64,000 nt of DNA from JAWPMT01 sp965227935 (GTDB lineage: Bacteria > Bacteroidota > Bacteroidia > Cytophagales > Cyclobacteriaceae): assembly GCA_965227935.1 (NCBI GenBank), contig CBDDGS010000019.1, positions 1,054,001 through 1,118,000 of the forward strand. Direction: 5' to 3'. The notes beneath the pieces are model-generated. The model had not been told where the DNA came from. It searched no databases and saw nothing but the letters and a program-made list of their open reading frames with translations. Of the stretch, positions 8,489 through 16,178 are shown piece by piece (within the stretch, counting starts at the first letter, position 1; each line of letters begins with the position of its first letter). The position numbers and the translations under genes are program-made.

Positions 8489-9017
8489 TACTTATGAGGC
8501 TTTGATCCTGCTCTGAGCTGTTGGCTCTATATAGGTAGGAATTGAACATCTTCACTATGGCTTCCTGTAAGAAGCGATCCGCAGGTTTTTTCCCGGGATC
8601 TTTCATGTCGATGCTGGCTTGCCATACCAGCTTTCTCGTTTTGCGGTCCGTCAGCTCGACCAGCAGTGCCGATTCCTTAAATGTTCGGGTGTTGACCCTG
8701 ACAATGGGGCTGTAGGGTGTCTGGTCCACGTTTGTCCGGGAATTGAGATTAGTCAGCAGCTCGTACCGAAGGAGGAGGTCTGGTGATTGTCCTACCTTTT
8801 TATAGTCACGGCGGCGCATCTGATTTTCGAGGCTGGTCTCCAGGATCATCAGGAGGCGCTCGCCTTCGGGACTTACGTTCGCTTCGGAGACTTTGAAGTT
8901 CCGAATGATGTAGCTGGAGTAGGACCCAAAGTCTGAGTCTTCATTGACGAAATTGACTACTTTTTGTGAACAGCCAACTGTCAGTAGGAGGGATGTAATG
9001 ATAAGCCACCGACGCAT
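8481..9017 (-). CDS. DUF4136 domain-containing lipoprotein
   Basis: 178 residues. MRRWLIITSLLLTVGC is a lipoprotein signal with a good lipobox (TVGC, Cys16). The mature part shows the DUF4136 pattern: FGSYSSYIIRNF near the start, a middle RRRDYKKVGQSPDLLLRYEL, and a C-terminal KESALLVELTDRKTRKLVWQASIDMKD. These are periplasm-facing lipoproteins of unknown function, frequent in Bacteroidota. It overlaps the start of the NhaC gene and lies 33 bases downstream of a small same-strand gene, so the three probably form one operon. Confidence 0.87.
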   Translation of the reverse strand: MRRWLIITSLLLTVGCSQKVVNFVNEDSDFGSYSSYIIRNFKVSEANVSPEGERLLMILETSLENQMRRRDYKKVGQSPDLLLRYELLTNLNSRTNVDQTPYSPIVRVNTRTFKESALLVELTDRKTRKLVWQASIDMKDPGKKPADRFLQEAIVKMFNSYLYRANSSEQDQSLISND

Positions 9018-9050
9018 GGTGGCTAAAATAACCGAATTGTATTGAAGTGA

Positions 9051-9257
9051 TTACAATCGCGCGTCCGTCAGACGATTGTCACGTACCATGTTCAGTGAAT
9101 CAAGGATTCTCTTCGCCAGCTTCTGCGAGTTGTTGTTGAATTGATAGAGGACGGAAAAGCGGTCCTGATTGATGCTGGCCTTCATGATAAAGCGAAGGTC
9201 GCGCTTGTTGCCTTTCTGATAAAGGTCGAGGTCTGGGTTATACCAAATCAGTTCCAT
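9051..9257 (-). CDS. Small conserved-looking protein of unknown function (68 aa)
   Basis: The frame reads MELIWYNPDLDLYQKG followed by a basic strand and a C-terminal helix (NNNSQKLAKRILDSLN). The start at 9257 was chosen because MELIWYNPD resembles N-termini of small Bacteroidota proteins; ATGs at 9266 and 9293 would lengthen it by 3 or 12 residues. It has no signal or membrane segment and is probably cytosolic. It heads the operon with the DUF4136 and NhaC genes. Function unknown. Confidence 0.55.
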   Translation of the reverse strand: MELIWYNPDLDLYQKGNKRDLRFIMKASINQDRFSVLYQFNNNSQKLAKRILDSLNMVRDNRLTDARL

Positions 9258-9293
9258 GGCGTTCATAAGAATGTTTTTAGTTGCTACTATCAT

Positions 9294-10038
9294 TCTTACC
9301 TAAGTATCAAAGCGATCAACACTTAGATAAATACTGCTCCAGCCTAAAATGTAACCCTTTGTACAGGGTACGTTTTGTTGCTGTGATGATCCTACATTTC
9401 CGTAGGCCAATACCCTACTTCTTTTGCAGGGTTGCCATCTGACGCGCTGATTTGTCTTGCAGTTATATGATTCAAAGATGCCTCTGAAACGCTTCTTTTG
9501 AAATACCCTGTTTTGGGTATTTTTCGGAGAGAAAGTACCTGCAACTTGGTAGGAACCTTACGTACTTATACGCATTGAGCCATTATTGGCCATCTTTCGC
9601 AGGTTGATTAATAATCACTATTCGATGTGGATATAGCCGAATTATTTATTGACTCACTATTCAAGGTATCTTCCGATAAGGAGCCTATTTTGTTTTTGAT
9701 TTTTAGATAAATCAAATTGCATTTTTCCGGGTTAAATCGAGGGAAATCTTAAAAAAATGACAAAAACTTTGGCAAAGACTTTTGTACATTCAGAAAAATA
9801 ACAATATTTGAGTCTTGGCGGTGTTAGGGTCTCTCTCGGTTCTTTAGGGGGGCCCTTTATTTTTGCCCTCACCGCAACAATTTCCTCTACATTTCAGGCC
9901 TTTTTGATACACGCGGATTTGAAGTTTTTCCCGTTGGTTCCTTGATATTGGGCGTTCGTACTGAGATATGGTTAGTTACGGAAATTTGGACATCGTTTCA
10001 GCCGCTTTCCCGTTCTCTATTACAAACCTCTTGCCCCC
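9294..10038. other. Long gene-free region with repeated palindromes
   Basis: A 745-base divergent gap with no protein-like frame. Three successive imperfect palindromes share an ACCCT...AGGGT core: 9354-9369, 9412-9432 and 9501-9522. The last is a perfect 8-base stem, AAATACCC/GGGTATTT, with a 6-base loop and a short T tail, and could act as a terminator. Further right, TTTG at 9781-9784 and AATATTTG at 9803-9810 resemble a Bacteroidota -33/-7 promoter (18-base spacing), followed by a GC-rich stem structure at 9818-9875. Confidence 0.45.
9811..9880 (+). ncRNA. Possible structured leader or small RNA
   Basis: GCGGTG (9818-9823) pairs perfectly with CACCGC (9870-9875), and GGG (9827-9829) with CCC (9866-9868). 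The enclosed loop contains GGGCCC. A near-consensus Bacteroidota promoter lies directly upstream. The GC-rich stem stands out in an AT-rich gap, 160 bases before the MFS gene. No known RNA family was recognised, so this may be a leader of the MFS transcript or a free RNA. Confidence 0.28.
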
Positions 10039-11295
10039 TTGACTGCCCGAAGTAGAAAGTCGACTTCAGTTATTATTTCCTTATGGAGTGTCATGTTCGC
10101 TTCGAGCACGCAATTTTTCATATTGACACCCTTGCTACCCGCTATCAAACGGGACCTTCAGGTACCTGAAGAAATGTTAGGAACCCTAATAGGGGCCTAC
10201 GCCTTGATGCTGGGAGTCTCCGCCTTGTTTGCGGGGTATCTTTCTGATAGAATTGGTCGTCGCAAGATCCTTCTCTTCGGCAGCGGCTTCATGGCAATGG
10301 CACTGATGGCGCATGGGTTGGCCGTTGACTATATGTCACTGCTCATCTTGCGCCTGCTTACCGGGATCAGTGGTGGTGTTCTCACCGGCTCATGCGTGGC
10401 GTACATCAGGGACTATTTTCCATATGATCGACGGGGCTGGGCCAATGGCGTTGTCATCACCGGTGGTGCTTTTGGTCAGATAGCCGGCATACCTACGGGT
10501 ATTCTCCTTGCTGATCAGTTTGGCTTTAGTTCACCCTTCGTGATCCTGGGTGTGGTAATGGCCTGTAGCTTTTTTCTGATCAATCAGTTTGTGCCACAGC
10601 CCTTTGAGGTGAAAGGGCGCCGAAAGCTTGAGAAGAAGGGAGTACTGGCAGGTTATGGTAAACTGATCAATCAGGCATTCTATAGAAAAGCTGCCTTAGG
10701 CTATGTCCTCATGTTTTTCAGTGTCACAATGTACCTTGTGTATTTTCCTACGTGGATAGAGCAAACGAAGGGAGCGAAGGCACCGGATATGGCGCTACTT
10801 TTCCTTATTGGTGGTTTGGCGACGCTATTCGGTGGGCCGATAGCAGGCCGTCTGGCGGATCGGGTAGGGCGCGTGCCTGTTACCATGACGACGAGTTTAT
10901 CCATGGCGGGGGCGATGGGAGTGAGCTTGTTTTTTCTACTAGATGTGCTGTGGGCATCGTTTGTCTTTTTCCTGGTGATGCTATTCCTCACTGGCCGTTC
11001 AGTTTCTTATCAGTCGAAAATCGCTGATCAGACATCAGAGAAGGATCGCGGGAAGACCATGAACCTCATGATAGCGTTAGGCCAGATTGGTATGGCCGCG
11101 GGTTCCACAGTAGCGGGTTTTGTTTATACAAGGTGGGGCTTCGAGGTCAATACGTTATTGGCAGTTGGTGCTTCGGTGGTTATGGCGATTGTGGTTGGCG
11201 GCAAGTGGATTCATGAAGAGCCGGAGAGCGTGGTTGCAGAAAGGGAGGAGGTCCTTGAGGAGCAGCCGGTGGCGACAGTGCTGGAGTCTGTCTAA
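10039..11295 (+). CDS. Major facilitator superfamily transporter
   Basis: 418 residues, about 12 hydrophobic segments, an inner-membrane secondary transporter. The MFS signature between helices 2 and 3 is visible as GYLSDRIGRRKILLFGSG (about residues 68-85), with a second copy GRLADRVGRVPVTMTTS in the C-terminal half. RLLTGISGGVLTGSCVAYIRDYFPYDRRGWANG is typical of drug/H+ antiporter-like members. No ATG precedes the first helix, so a TTG start at 10039 is used; the first in-frame ATG at 10093 would cut helix 1. The substrate cannot be told. The Glu-rich C-terminus is an odd extension. Confidence 0.9.
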   Translation: MTARSRKSTSVIISLWSVMFASSTQFFILTPLLPAIKRDLQVPEEMLGTLIGAYALMLGVSALFAGYLSDRIGRRKILLFGSGFMAMALMAHGLAVDYMSLLILRLLTGISGGVLTGSCVAYIRDYFPYDRRGWANGVVITGGAFGQIAGIPTGILLADQFGFSSPFVILGVVMACSFFLINQFVPQPFEVKGRRKLEKKGVLAGYGKLINQAFYRKAALGYVLMFFSVTMYLVYFPTWIEQTKGAKAPDMALLFLIGGLATLFGGPIAGRLADRVGRVPVTMTTSLSMAGAMGVSLFFLLDVLWASFVFFLVMLFLTGRSVSYQSKIADQTSEKDRGKTMNLMIALGQIGMAAGSTVAGFVYTRWGFEVNTLLAVGASVVMAIVVGGKWIHEEPESVVAEREEVLEEQPVATVLESV

Positions 11296-11296
11296 G

Positions 11297-12499
11297 TCAG
11301 AATAAGTCCAATTGCTTCGGTTTCGGAGGTTGGGAATGTCCCATCACCGTGCGCCCCCCGTATTTCCATGAGTCCCTTCTTTCCTGCTCGATCACATCTT
11401 CCAGGTTGCCATTGGGAATGAAATTGGACTCCATGCTTTCCGCTGCTGAGTGGAGTGCTTTCAGTGCCTTTAGCTTGTCGGGGTGTCCGATCCTTGCTCG
11501 CTGTACAGCCGACTTCAAAACACCAATACTTTCGTCGTAGATCTTCGTAGGCACTGGGAATGGATGTCCATCCTTGCCGCCATGGGCGAATGAAAACCTC
11601 GCCGGATCCTTGAATCGTGTAGGAGTACCGTAGATGACTTCACTCACCAACGCCAAAGATTGAAGTGTGCGGGGCCCGAGCCCTTCGATCAGGAGCAGCG
11701 ACTCGAAGTCCTTTGTTGGCAGCTCTTTGGACAATGCCAACACGGTGCCTAGTCTTCGCAGGTTCACGTCACTGGATCGGACGTCATGGTGAGCCGGTAG
11801 TCGCATTTTACGTATCTCCTGTACCATTCGCGTAGTGTCTTCGGCGGCGATATCAAGAATGCCTGTTCGGGCGGTAGAGGCGTCCTGATCGGTAAGGTTG
11901 AGAATGGGCCCCTGATTGCGACCGTAGATGGAAGCATGTGGTTCGTTGACGAAACTCTTCAAATCCCCCGAGTGCCAATGGTACCTCCTGGCATAGCCTA
12001 CAGCACCATTCATGCCTTGCTGTACAACTGCCCAATCGCCTTCGTCGCTGAGAATGAATGAATGCAAGTAAATCTGAAAGCCATCCTGAACGGCCGTATT
12101 ATCGACCTTCGCTGTCAGCCTACTACTTCGGACCAATTCATCGCCATTCAGCCCTGTCTTGTGTGCGATGGCTAGTAATTCTGCTGGGGTCTTGCGCGAA
12201 TGCCGGCCTCGTCCGCCGCAGACATACAGCCCCCACTCTTGTGAACGTTGGTTGATCGATCGCTTCAATGCACCTACTACACTCGTGGTAATACCGGAGG
12301 AGTGCCAGTCCATGCCCAGCACGCATCCCAACGACTGAAACCACGCCGGGTCACTGAGTCGTTTGATAACTTCCTTTTTGCCGTATTCGACCAACAGTGC
12401 CTCTACGATGGCGCCACCCATCGATGCCATGCGTCGGGCGAGCCACTCAGGAACTCGTCCACCGTGAAGGGGCAGGTCGGCATATCCGGACTTCTTCAT
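11297..12499 (-). CDS. DUF763 domain-containing protein with C-terminal clamp-binding-like motif
   Basis: 400 residues, cytosolic, no signal or membrane segment. The N-terminus (KKSGYADLPLHGGRVPEWL) and the blocks VCGGRGRHSRKTP and SFAHGGKDGHPFPVP are those of DUF763, a family of unknown function found in archaea and scattered bacteria. LLIEGLGPRTLQSLALVSE (about 268-286) looks like a helix-hairpin-helix DNA-binding element. The last five residues are QLDLF, matching the bacterial beta-clamp-binding consensus QL(S/D)LF. The gene follows the DnaE-like polymerase by 22 bases on the same strand, so it is probably co-transcribed from the TTAGTA-box promoter. A role in DNA repair or lesion-bypass synthesis is inferred, not shown. 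Confidence 0.85.
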   Translation of the reverse strand: MKKSGYADLPLHGGRVPEWLARRMASMGGAIVEALLVEYGKKEVIKRLSDPAWFQSLGCVLGMDWHSSGITTSVVGALKRSINQRSQEWGLYVCGGRGRHSRKTPAELLAIAHKTGLNGDELVRSSRLTAKVDNTAVQDGFQIYLHSFILSDEGDWAVVQQGMNGAVGYARRYHWHSGDLKSFVNEPHASIYGRNQGPILNLTDQDASTARTGILDIAAEDTTRMVQEIRKMRLPAHHDVRSSDVNLRRLGTVLALSKELPTKDFESLLLIEGLGPRTLQSLALVSEVIYGTPTRFKDPARFSFAHGGKDGHPFPVPTKIYDESIGVLKSAVQRARIGHPDKLKALKALHSAAESMESNFIPNGNLEDVIEQERRDSWKYGGRTVMGHSQPPKPKQLDLF

Positions 12500-12521
12500 C
12501 TTTGATAATCAATTAATGCCT

Positions 12522-15500
12522 CTACCATCTCGTCATCACTTTTGGGTTCACATTCACAGGGGCATCACCATACTTACTCTTGATGGCGAGCTTTTCCATC
12601 CACACGGCCTCCAGCATCGGGTAGTCGAAGTCCTCCACGACCTTGCCCCTCAGTCGATAGAAACCACGCCCGCGGAACGGATGTTTCTTCGCCACAGGAG
12701 GGAAGTGCACAGAGTCGAATACCTCGCCCTTTTGGTCGTAGAAGGTGCCAAAGTGCATGCGCTTACCGTCTTTGGTGCTCGTGTCCTTAGTGGTAACGAG
12801 ATAACCGACCATTTCCACTTGCCGTCCCAGCTTACCTTTCAGTTGTAGCGCAAACGTATTGCCGAAGTCATTGTCATCCAGTAGCAGGTACGGGTCACAC
12901 AGCGGAAATCCCAGCAGCTCCATTTCGTCAAAAGCATCCTCCAAAGGCATTTGATTGAGAAAGGGGAGGTCGTAAGATTCAGGCTCTTCCTCAAACAGGT
13001 CTAGGAAGTAGGTCTTGGCTGTTTTTTGCCCAAAGTACAGTTGTGCCTGCCAGAGGAGTTCTTTTTTGTTCTTACCGGTAAACCGGAAAGCCCCAATGCG
13101 GATCAGAATTCTGATCTGTTCCAATCCAAGTGGAATACGCCGGATGAAATTGTCCAGGCTTTTGAATGGGCCGTTTTGCAGTCGCTCCTGGTGAATGGTT
13201 TGTGCGATCTTCTGCTGCAGGTCTTTCAGGTGGATAAACCCGATGTAAATAGACTTGCCAATGATGGTCGTCAGGTATTCGCTGTGGTTGACACAGGGAG
13301 CTTCAATGGCGGCGCCCCACATGCGGGCCTCATGAAAATAGAATTCCGTCTTATAGAACCCGCCAAAGTTGTTGATCACGCCGACCATGAACTCCAGCGG
13401 ATAGTGCGCCTTCAGGTAAAGGCTCTGGTAGCTCTCCACCGCATAGCTGGCAGAGTGCCCCTTCGAGAAGGAGTAGCCCGAGAAGCTTTCGATCTCAAAC
13501 CACACACGATTGGTCACCGCCTCCGGGTAGCCAGCGTTACGGCAGTTGTTGAAGAACTGGTCGCGTACTTTCTGGAATTCCTTGCGGGAGCGGTATTTCC
13601 CGGACATGCCTCGCCGCAGTACATCCGCCTCGGTAAGTGTGAGTCCGGCGAAGTGGTGCGCCACTTTGATCACGTCTTCCTGATACACCATCACCCCGTA
13701 GGTCTCACTCATCAGCTGATCCATTTTAGGGTGAATGGCCTCGTAGGTTTTGCCCTGGCTTACGGCATGGTGCCGTTCGATATATGCTCGCATCATGCCA
13801 GAGCGAGCCACACCGGGCCGGATGATGGAGCTAGCCGCCACCAGCGTGATGTAGTCCTGGCACTCCAGTTTTCCCAGCAGCATGCGCATGGCCGGAGACT
13901 CCACATAGAAGCAACCCATCGTATTGCCCTTCTCCAGCAGCTTGCGGATCTTCTCGTCCTTCTTGAAATCGTGAAAGCGGTTGATGTCCTCTTCCTTGGA
14001 CTGATTCTTTTGGACGAGCTGTAGGGTATCCTTGATATGCCCCAGACCTCGCTGACTGAGGATGTCAAATTTGAAGATGCCCATGTCCTCGGCATTGTGC
14101 ATCTCAAAGTGCGCGACAGGATAACCTTTAGGCGGTAAGTCGACCGCTGTATATTGATAGATGGGCTGCTCAGTGATGAGCACACCCCCCGCATGAATGG
14201 AGATATGGGCGGGCATGCCATGGATCAGCTCGGCATACTTAAAGATCAGCCGGGCGATCTCGTCATTGGGGCGGTCGTTAGGGTACTGGATGATCTTATC
14301 AATCTCTTCTTTGGGGAGGCCAAATACCTTCCCCAGCTCACGCAGGTTGGAGCGGCCTTTGTAGGTCGTGTGGGTCCCCAGGAGGGCGACGTGGTTGGGA
14401 TCATACTTCCCAAAGATGTAGTCGTAGATGTGGTCGCGGTCCTTCCACGAGAAGTCGATGTCAAAGTCCGGTGGCGAGCTGCGCTCGGGATTGAGAAACC
14501 GCTCAAAATAGAGGTCCAGCTCGATCGGATCCGTATTGGTGATGCCCAGACAGTAGGCGATCATACTATTGGCACCGCTACCTCGACCGACGTATTCAAA
14601 TCGTTGCTCCCGCGCATAGCGCACGATGTCGTAGCTGATCAGGTAGTACGACTCAAAGTTCTTTTTGCCGATGATGTCGATCTCCCGCTGGAAGCGCTCA
14701 TCCGTCACCGGTGTTTTGCGCCCACCATAGCAGCGGTCATATCCTCGGGTAGCCTCTGTAATCAAATACTCGCGGTCCTCCTTTTTCGAGTCGAAGAAGT
14801 ACTTTTTGTTTTTGTCCGTCCCCAGCGTCAGGTCCAGGTGACAGTCCTCCAGGATAGCAGCGGCATTTTGCATTAGCGGAGGATACTGGCGATACAGCCA
14901 CTGAAAGCGCTGCTCCGACATCATCAGTTCGTGCGGTGATGCCTGATGGTCCATCGAGAGCTTACTGAGGATCGTGTTTTGGCTGATGGCTCGCAGCAGT
15001 CGATGGATATTGTAGTGCTGTTTGCTCAGCTGTGGCTCACTTGAGAATGTGACCGGGTGCCATGCCACCATCTTGCTGAGTGGCACCTTTTGGGGAGGAA
15101 GCTCGACCAGGTTGTCCCCCTCCCCAGGTGCCGAGGGTACCTCTAGATAGTCTCGGTAGATGCGGTTGAGTTGGTGTGGTTTGATGCCGACGTATTCATG
15201 ATCACGGAGCTGATCCGGGACATTCTCCATCGGGTAGATCACATAGCTGTTCTCAAAATGTGGCGCCTTGGGCGGAATAGGTTGACTGTTAAGGTTGCAC
15301 CGCGACAGAAAGCGGTTGAGCTCCTCGAATCCTGCGTTATTCCTCGCAATGCCGATGTACATCAGCCGATCATCTCGCCGAAATTCAATGCCGACGATCA
15401 CCTCCAGGTCCCACTCTGCACGTCGCTCCCGGGCAATCCGCAGCAGCTCAATGTAACCCGACGTATTATTGATATCTGTCAGCACCAGCTTGCGCACGTC

Positions 15501-15584
15501 ATGCCGCTTCGCCTCATCAAATAGCGCCGTGATCGACAGCGTGCCGTACTGAAAAGAGAAGTAAGAGTGGCAGTTGAGAAACAA
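12522..15584 (-). CDS. DNA polymerase III alpha-subunit family, short DnaE (possibly error-prone, ImuC/DnaE2-like)
   Basis: 1020 residues. Family C polymerase core: GRGSGANSMIAYCLGI, the catalytic Asp pair in PDFDIDFSWKDRD (about 372-377), the third Asp in FKFDILSQRGLGHIKDT (about 506), HAGGVLIT, and FSGYSFSKGHSASYAVESYQ. The N-terminal PHP domain is degenerate: the usual HxH begins NCH (residues 4-6) and the TDH motif reads TDI, so metal-dependent proofreading is unlikely. It is shorter than replicative DnaE (about 1150) and ends after an OB-like region. The only in-frame start is TTG at 15584. A TTAGTA-N4-TACTAA palindrome lies 11-26 bases upstream, like the box near dinB. A replicative role cannot be excluded. 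Confidence 0.9.
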   Translation of the reverse strand: MFLNCHSYFSFQYGTLSITALFDEAKRHDVRKLVLTDINNTSGYIELLRIARERRAEWDLEVIVGIEFRRDDRLMYIGIARNNAGFEELNRFLSRCNLNSQPIPPKAPHFENSYVIYPMENVPDQLRDHEYVGIKPHQLNRIYRDYLEVPSAPGEGDNLVELPPQKVPLSKMVAWHPVTFSSEPQLSKQHYNIHRLLRAISQNTILSKLSMDHQASPHELMMSEQRFQWLYRQYPPLMQNAAAILEDCHLDLTLGTDKNKKYFFDSKKEDREYLITEATRGYDRCYGGRKTPVTDERFQREIDIIGKKNFESYYLISYDIVRYAREQRFEYVGRGSGANSMIAYCLGITNTDPIELDLYFERFLNPERSSPPDFDIDFSWKDRDHIYDYIFGKYDPNHVALLGTHTTYKGRSNLRELGKVFGLPKEEIDKIIQYPNDRPNDEIARLIFKYAELIHGMPAHISIHAGGVLITEQPIYQYTAVDLPPKGYPVAHFEMHNAEDMGIFKFDILSQRGLGHIKDTLQLVQKNQSKEEDINRFHDFKKDEKIRKLLEKGNTMGCFYVESPAMRMLLGKLECQDYITLVAASSIIRPGVARSGMMRAYIERHHAVSQGKTYEAIHPKMDQLMSETYGVMVYQEDVIKVAHHFAGLTLTEADVLRRGMSGKYRSRKEFQKVRDQFFNNCRNAGYPEAVTNRVWFEIESFSGYSFSKGHSASYAVESYQSLYLKAHYPLEFMVGVINNFGGFYKTEFYFHEARMWGAAIEAPCVNHSEYLTTIIGKSIYIGFIHLKDLQQKIAQTIHQERLQNGPFKSLDNFIRRIPLGLEQIRILIRIGAFRFTGKNKKELLWQAQLYFGQKTAKTYFLDLFEEEPESYDLPFLNQMPLEDAFDEMELLGFPLCDPYLLLDDNDFGNTFALQLKGKLGRQVEMVGYLVTTKDTSTKDGKRMHFGTFYDQKGEVFDSVHFPPVAKKHPFRGRGFYRLRGKVVEDFDYPMLEAVWMEKLAIKSKYGDAPVNVNPKVMTRW

Positions 15585-15594
15585 GCTAATATTT

Positions 15595-15610
15595 TTAGTA
15601 AATATACTAA
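15595..15610. promoter_or_regulatory. Candidate LexA-like (XRE/S24) operator before the DnaE-like gene
   Basis: Perfect inverted repeat TTAGTA-AATA-TACTAA. The adjacent bases continue into a second palindrome, CTAAT-TAT-ATTAG (15607-15619). A closely related element, TAGTA-AA-TACTA, sits in the dinB/xre divergent promoter, with similarity continuing to the right of the palindrome. The start codon of the polymerase gene is 11 bases away, so a repressor bound here would block the promoter or initiation. The spacers differ in length (4 versus 2), which weakens the match. Confidence 0.5.
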
Positions 15611-15661
15611 TTATATTAGATTTTGTTTCATTGATTTTTAGTTCAATCTAAGCTCTTCAAA

Positions 15662-15750
15662 AAAGGGGATAGGGGGTATCGCACTTCCCGCGCTGGGCCC
15701 AACTCACTCCCGTGAAGTGAGAGAGTTCTATTCCACTAGACTATAACAGA
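15662..15750 (-). pseudogene. Degenerate tRNA-Glu-like fragment
   Basis: On the minus strand GTCTAGTGG (D arm) is followed by an anticodon arm CTCTC-ACTTCAC-GGGAG with five pairs and TTC (Glu) at the anticodon positions; this matches bacterial tRNA-Glu closely. The D stem has a C-A mismatch, position 33 is C instead of U, and neither a pairing T arm nor an acceptor stem is found. It is best read as a broken tRNA-Glu copy or fragment, beside a MITE-like repeat. Confidence 0.4.
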
Positions 15751-15872
15751 TGGCCTACTCTCTACTTCACGGCGAGCGCATGACTCGGCTATCGGCCCCT
15801 CAATCCAACCCACAATCTTGCCTCATCCGAGTCCTATGCTTTCGGCCTTTTATGACCCACTCTTGGCTCCTC

Positions 15873-16093
15873 CCCAATGCTATTAAGCTAATGCTTGATT
15901 CTCTTTCCTTTGTCATCCTGCCGCGCCGTCGGCTAGCCTTTGGCGGCCGATGGAGGCCCTCGAAGGAGGCAAAGGAATGATGTCTGCACTTCGAGAACCC
16001 TGCCTACCGTCAAGCAGGCCTGTCTGCCGACAGGCAGGCTCAGTGTGACATCAATTTCAAGCCTCGAAGAATCCTTATCTTAATAGCATTGGG
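15873..16093. repeat. MITE-like palindromic element
   Basis: The ends form a perfect 15-base inverted repeat: CCCAATGCTATTAAG at 15873-15887 and its reverse complement at 16079-16093. Nested inside is a second inverted pair, TGTCATCCTG (15911-15920) and CAGTGTGACA (16041-16050), eight of ten bases matching. Near the right end is a further palindromic core around TGTCTGCCGACAGGCAGG (16021-16038). There is no coding capacity. The 221-base size and nested palindromes resemble non-autonomous miniature elements. Confidence 0.6.
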
Positions 16094-16110
16094 CCTCCCA
16101 GGAGCGGAAT

Positions 16111-16165
16111 TCGCTTTCTATAGAAAGGACCAAATCCCCCTTTTAATGAGGATTAGGGGATTTCT
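16111..16165. repeat. Short palindromic intergenic repeats
   Basis: CTTTCTATAGAAAG (14-base perfect palindrome) is followed by AAATCCCC...GGGGATTT, an 8-base stem with a 16-base loop. Such AATCCCC-type hairpins often occur as intergenic repeats in this phylum. They lie just downstream of the deacetylase gene and might serve as its transcript end. Confidence 0.45.
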
Positions 16166-16178
16166 CGATCGACCGCTC

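Noticed and set aside
13026..14024. 332-residue + strand frame inside the DnaE-like gene
   Set aside because: It is antisense to conserved polymerase motifs and has no family match or plausible start context.
15750..15980. 76-residue + strand frame after the tRNA-like fragment
   Set aside because: It runs through the MITE-like repeat and has no protein-like pattern.
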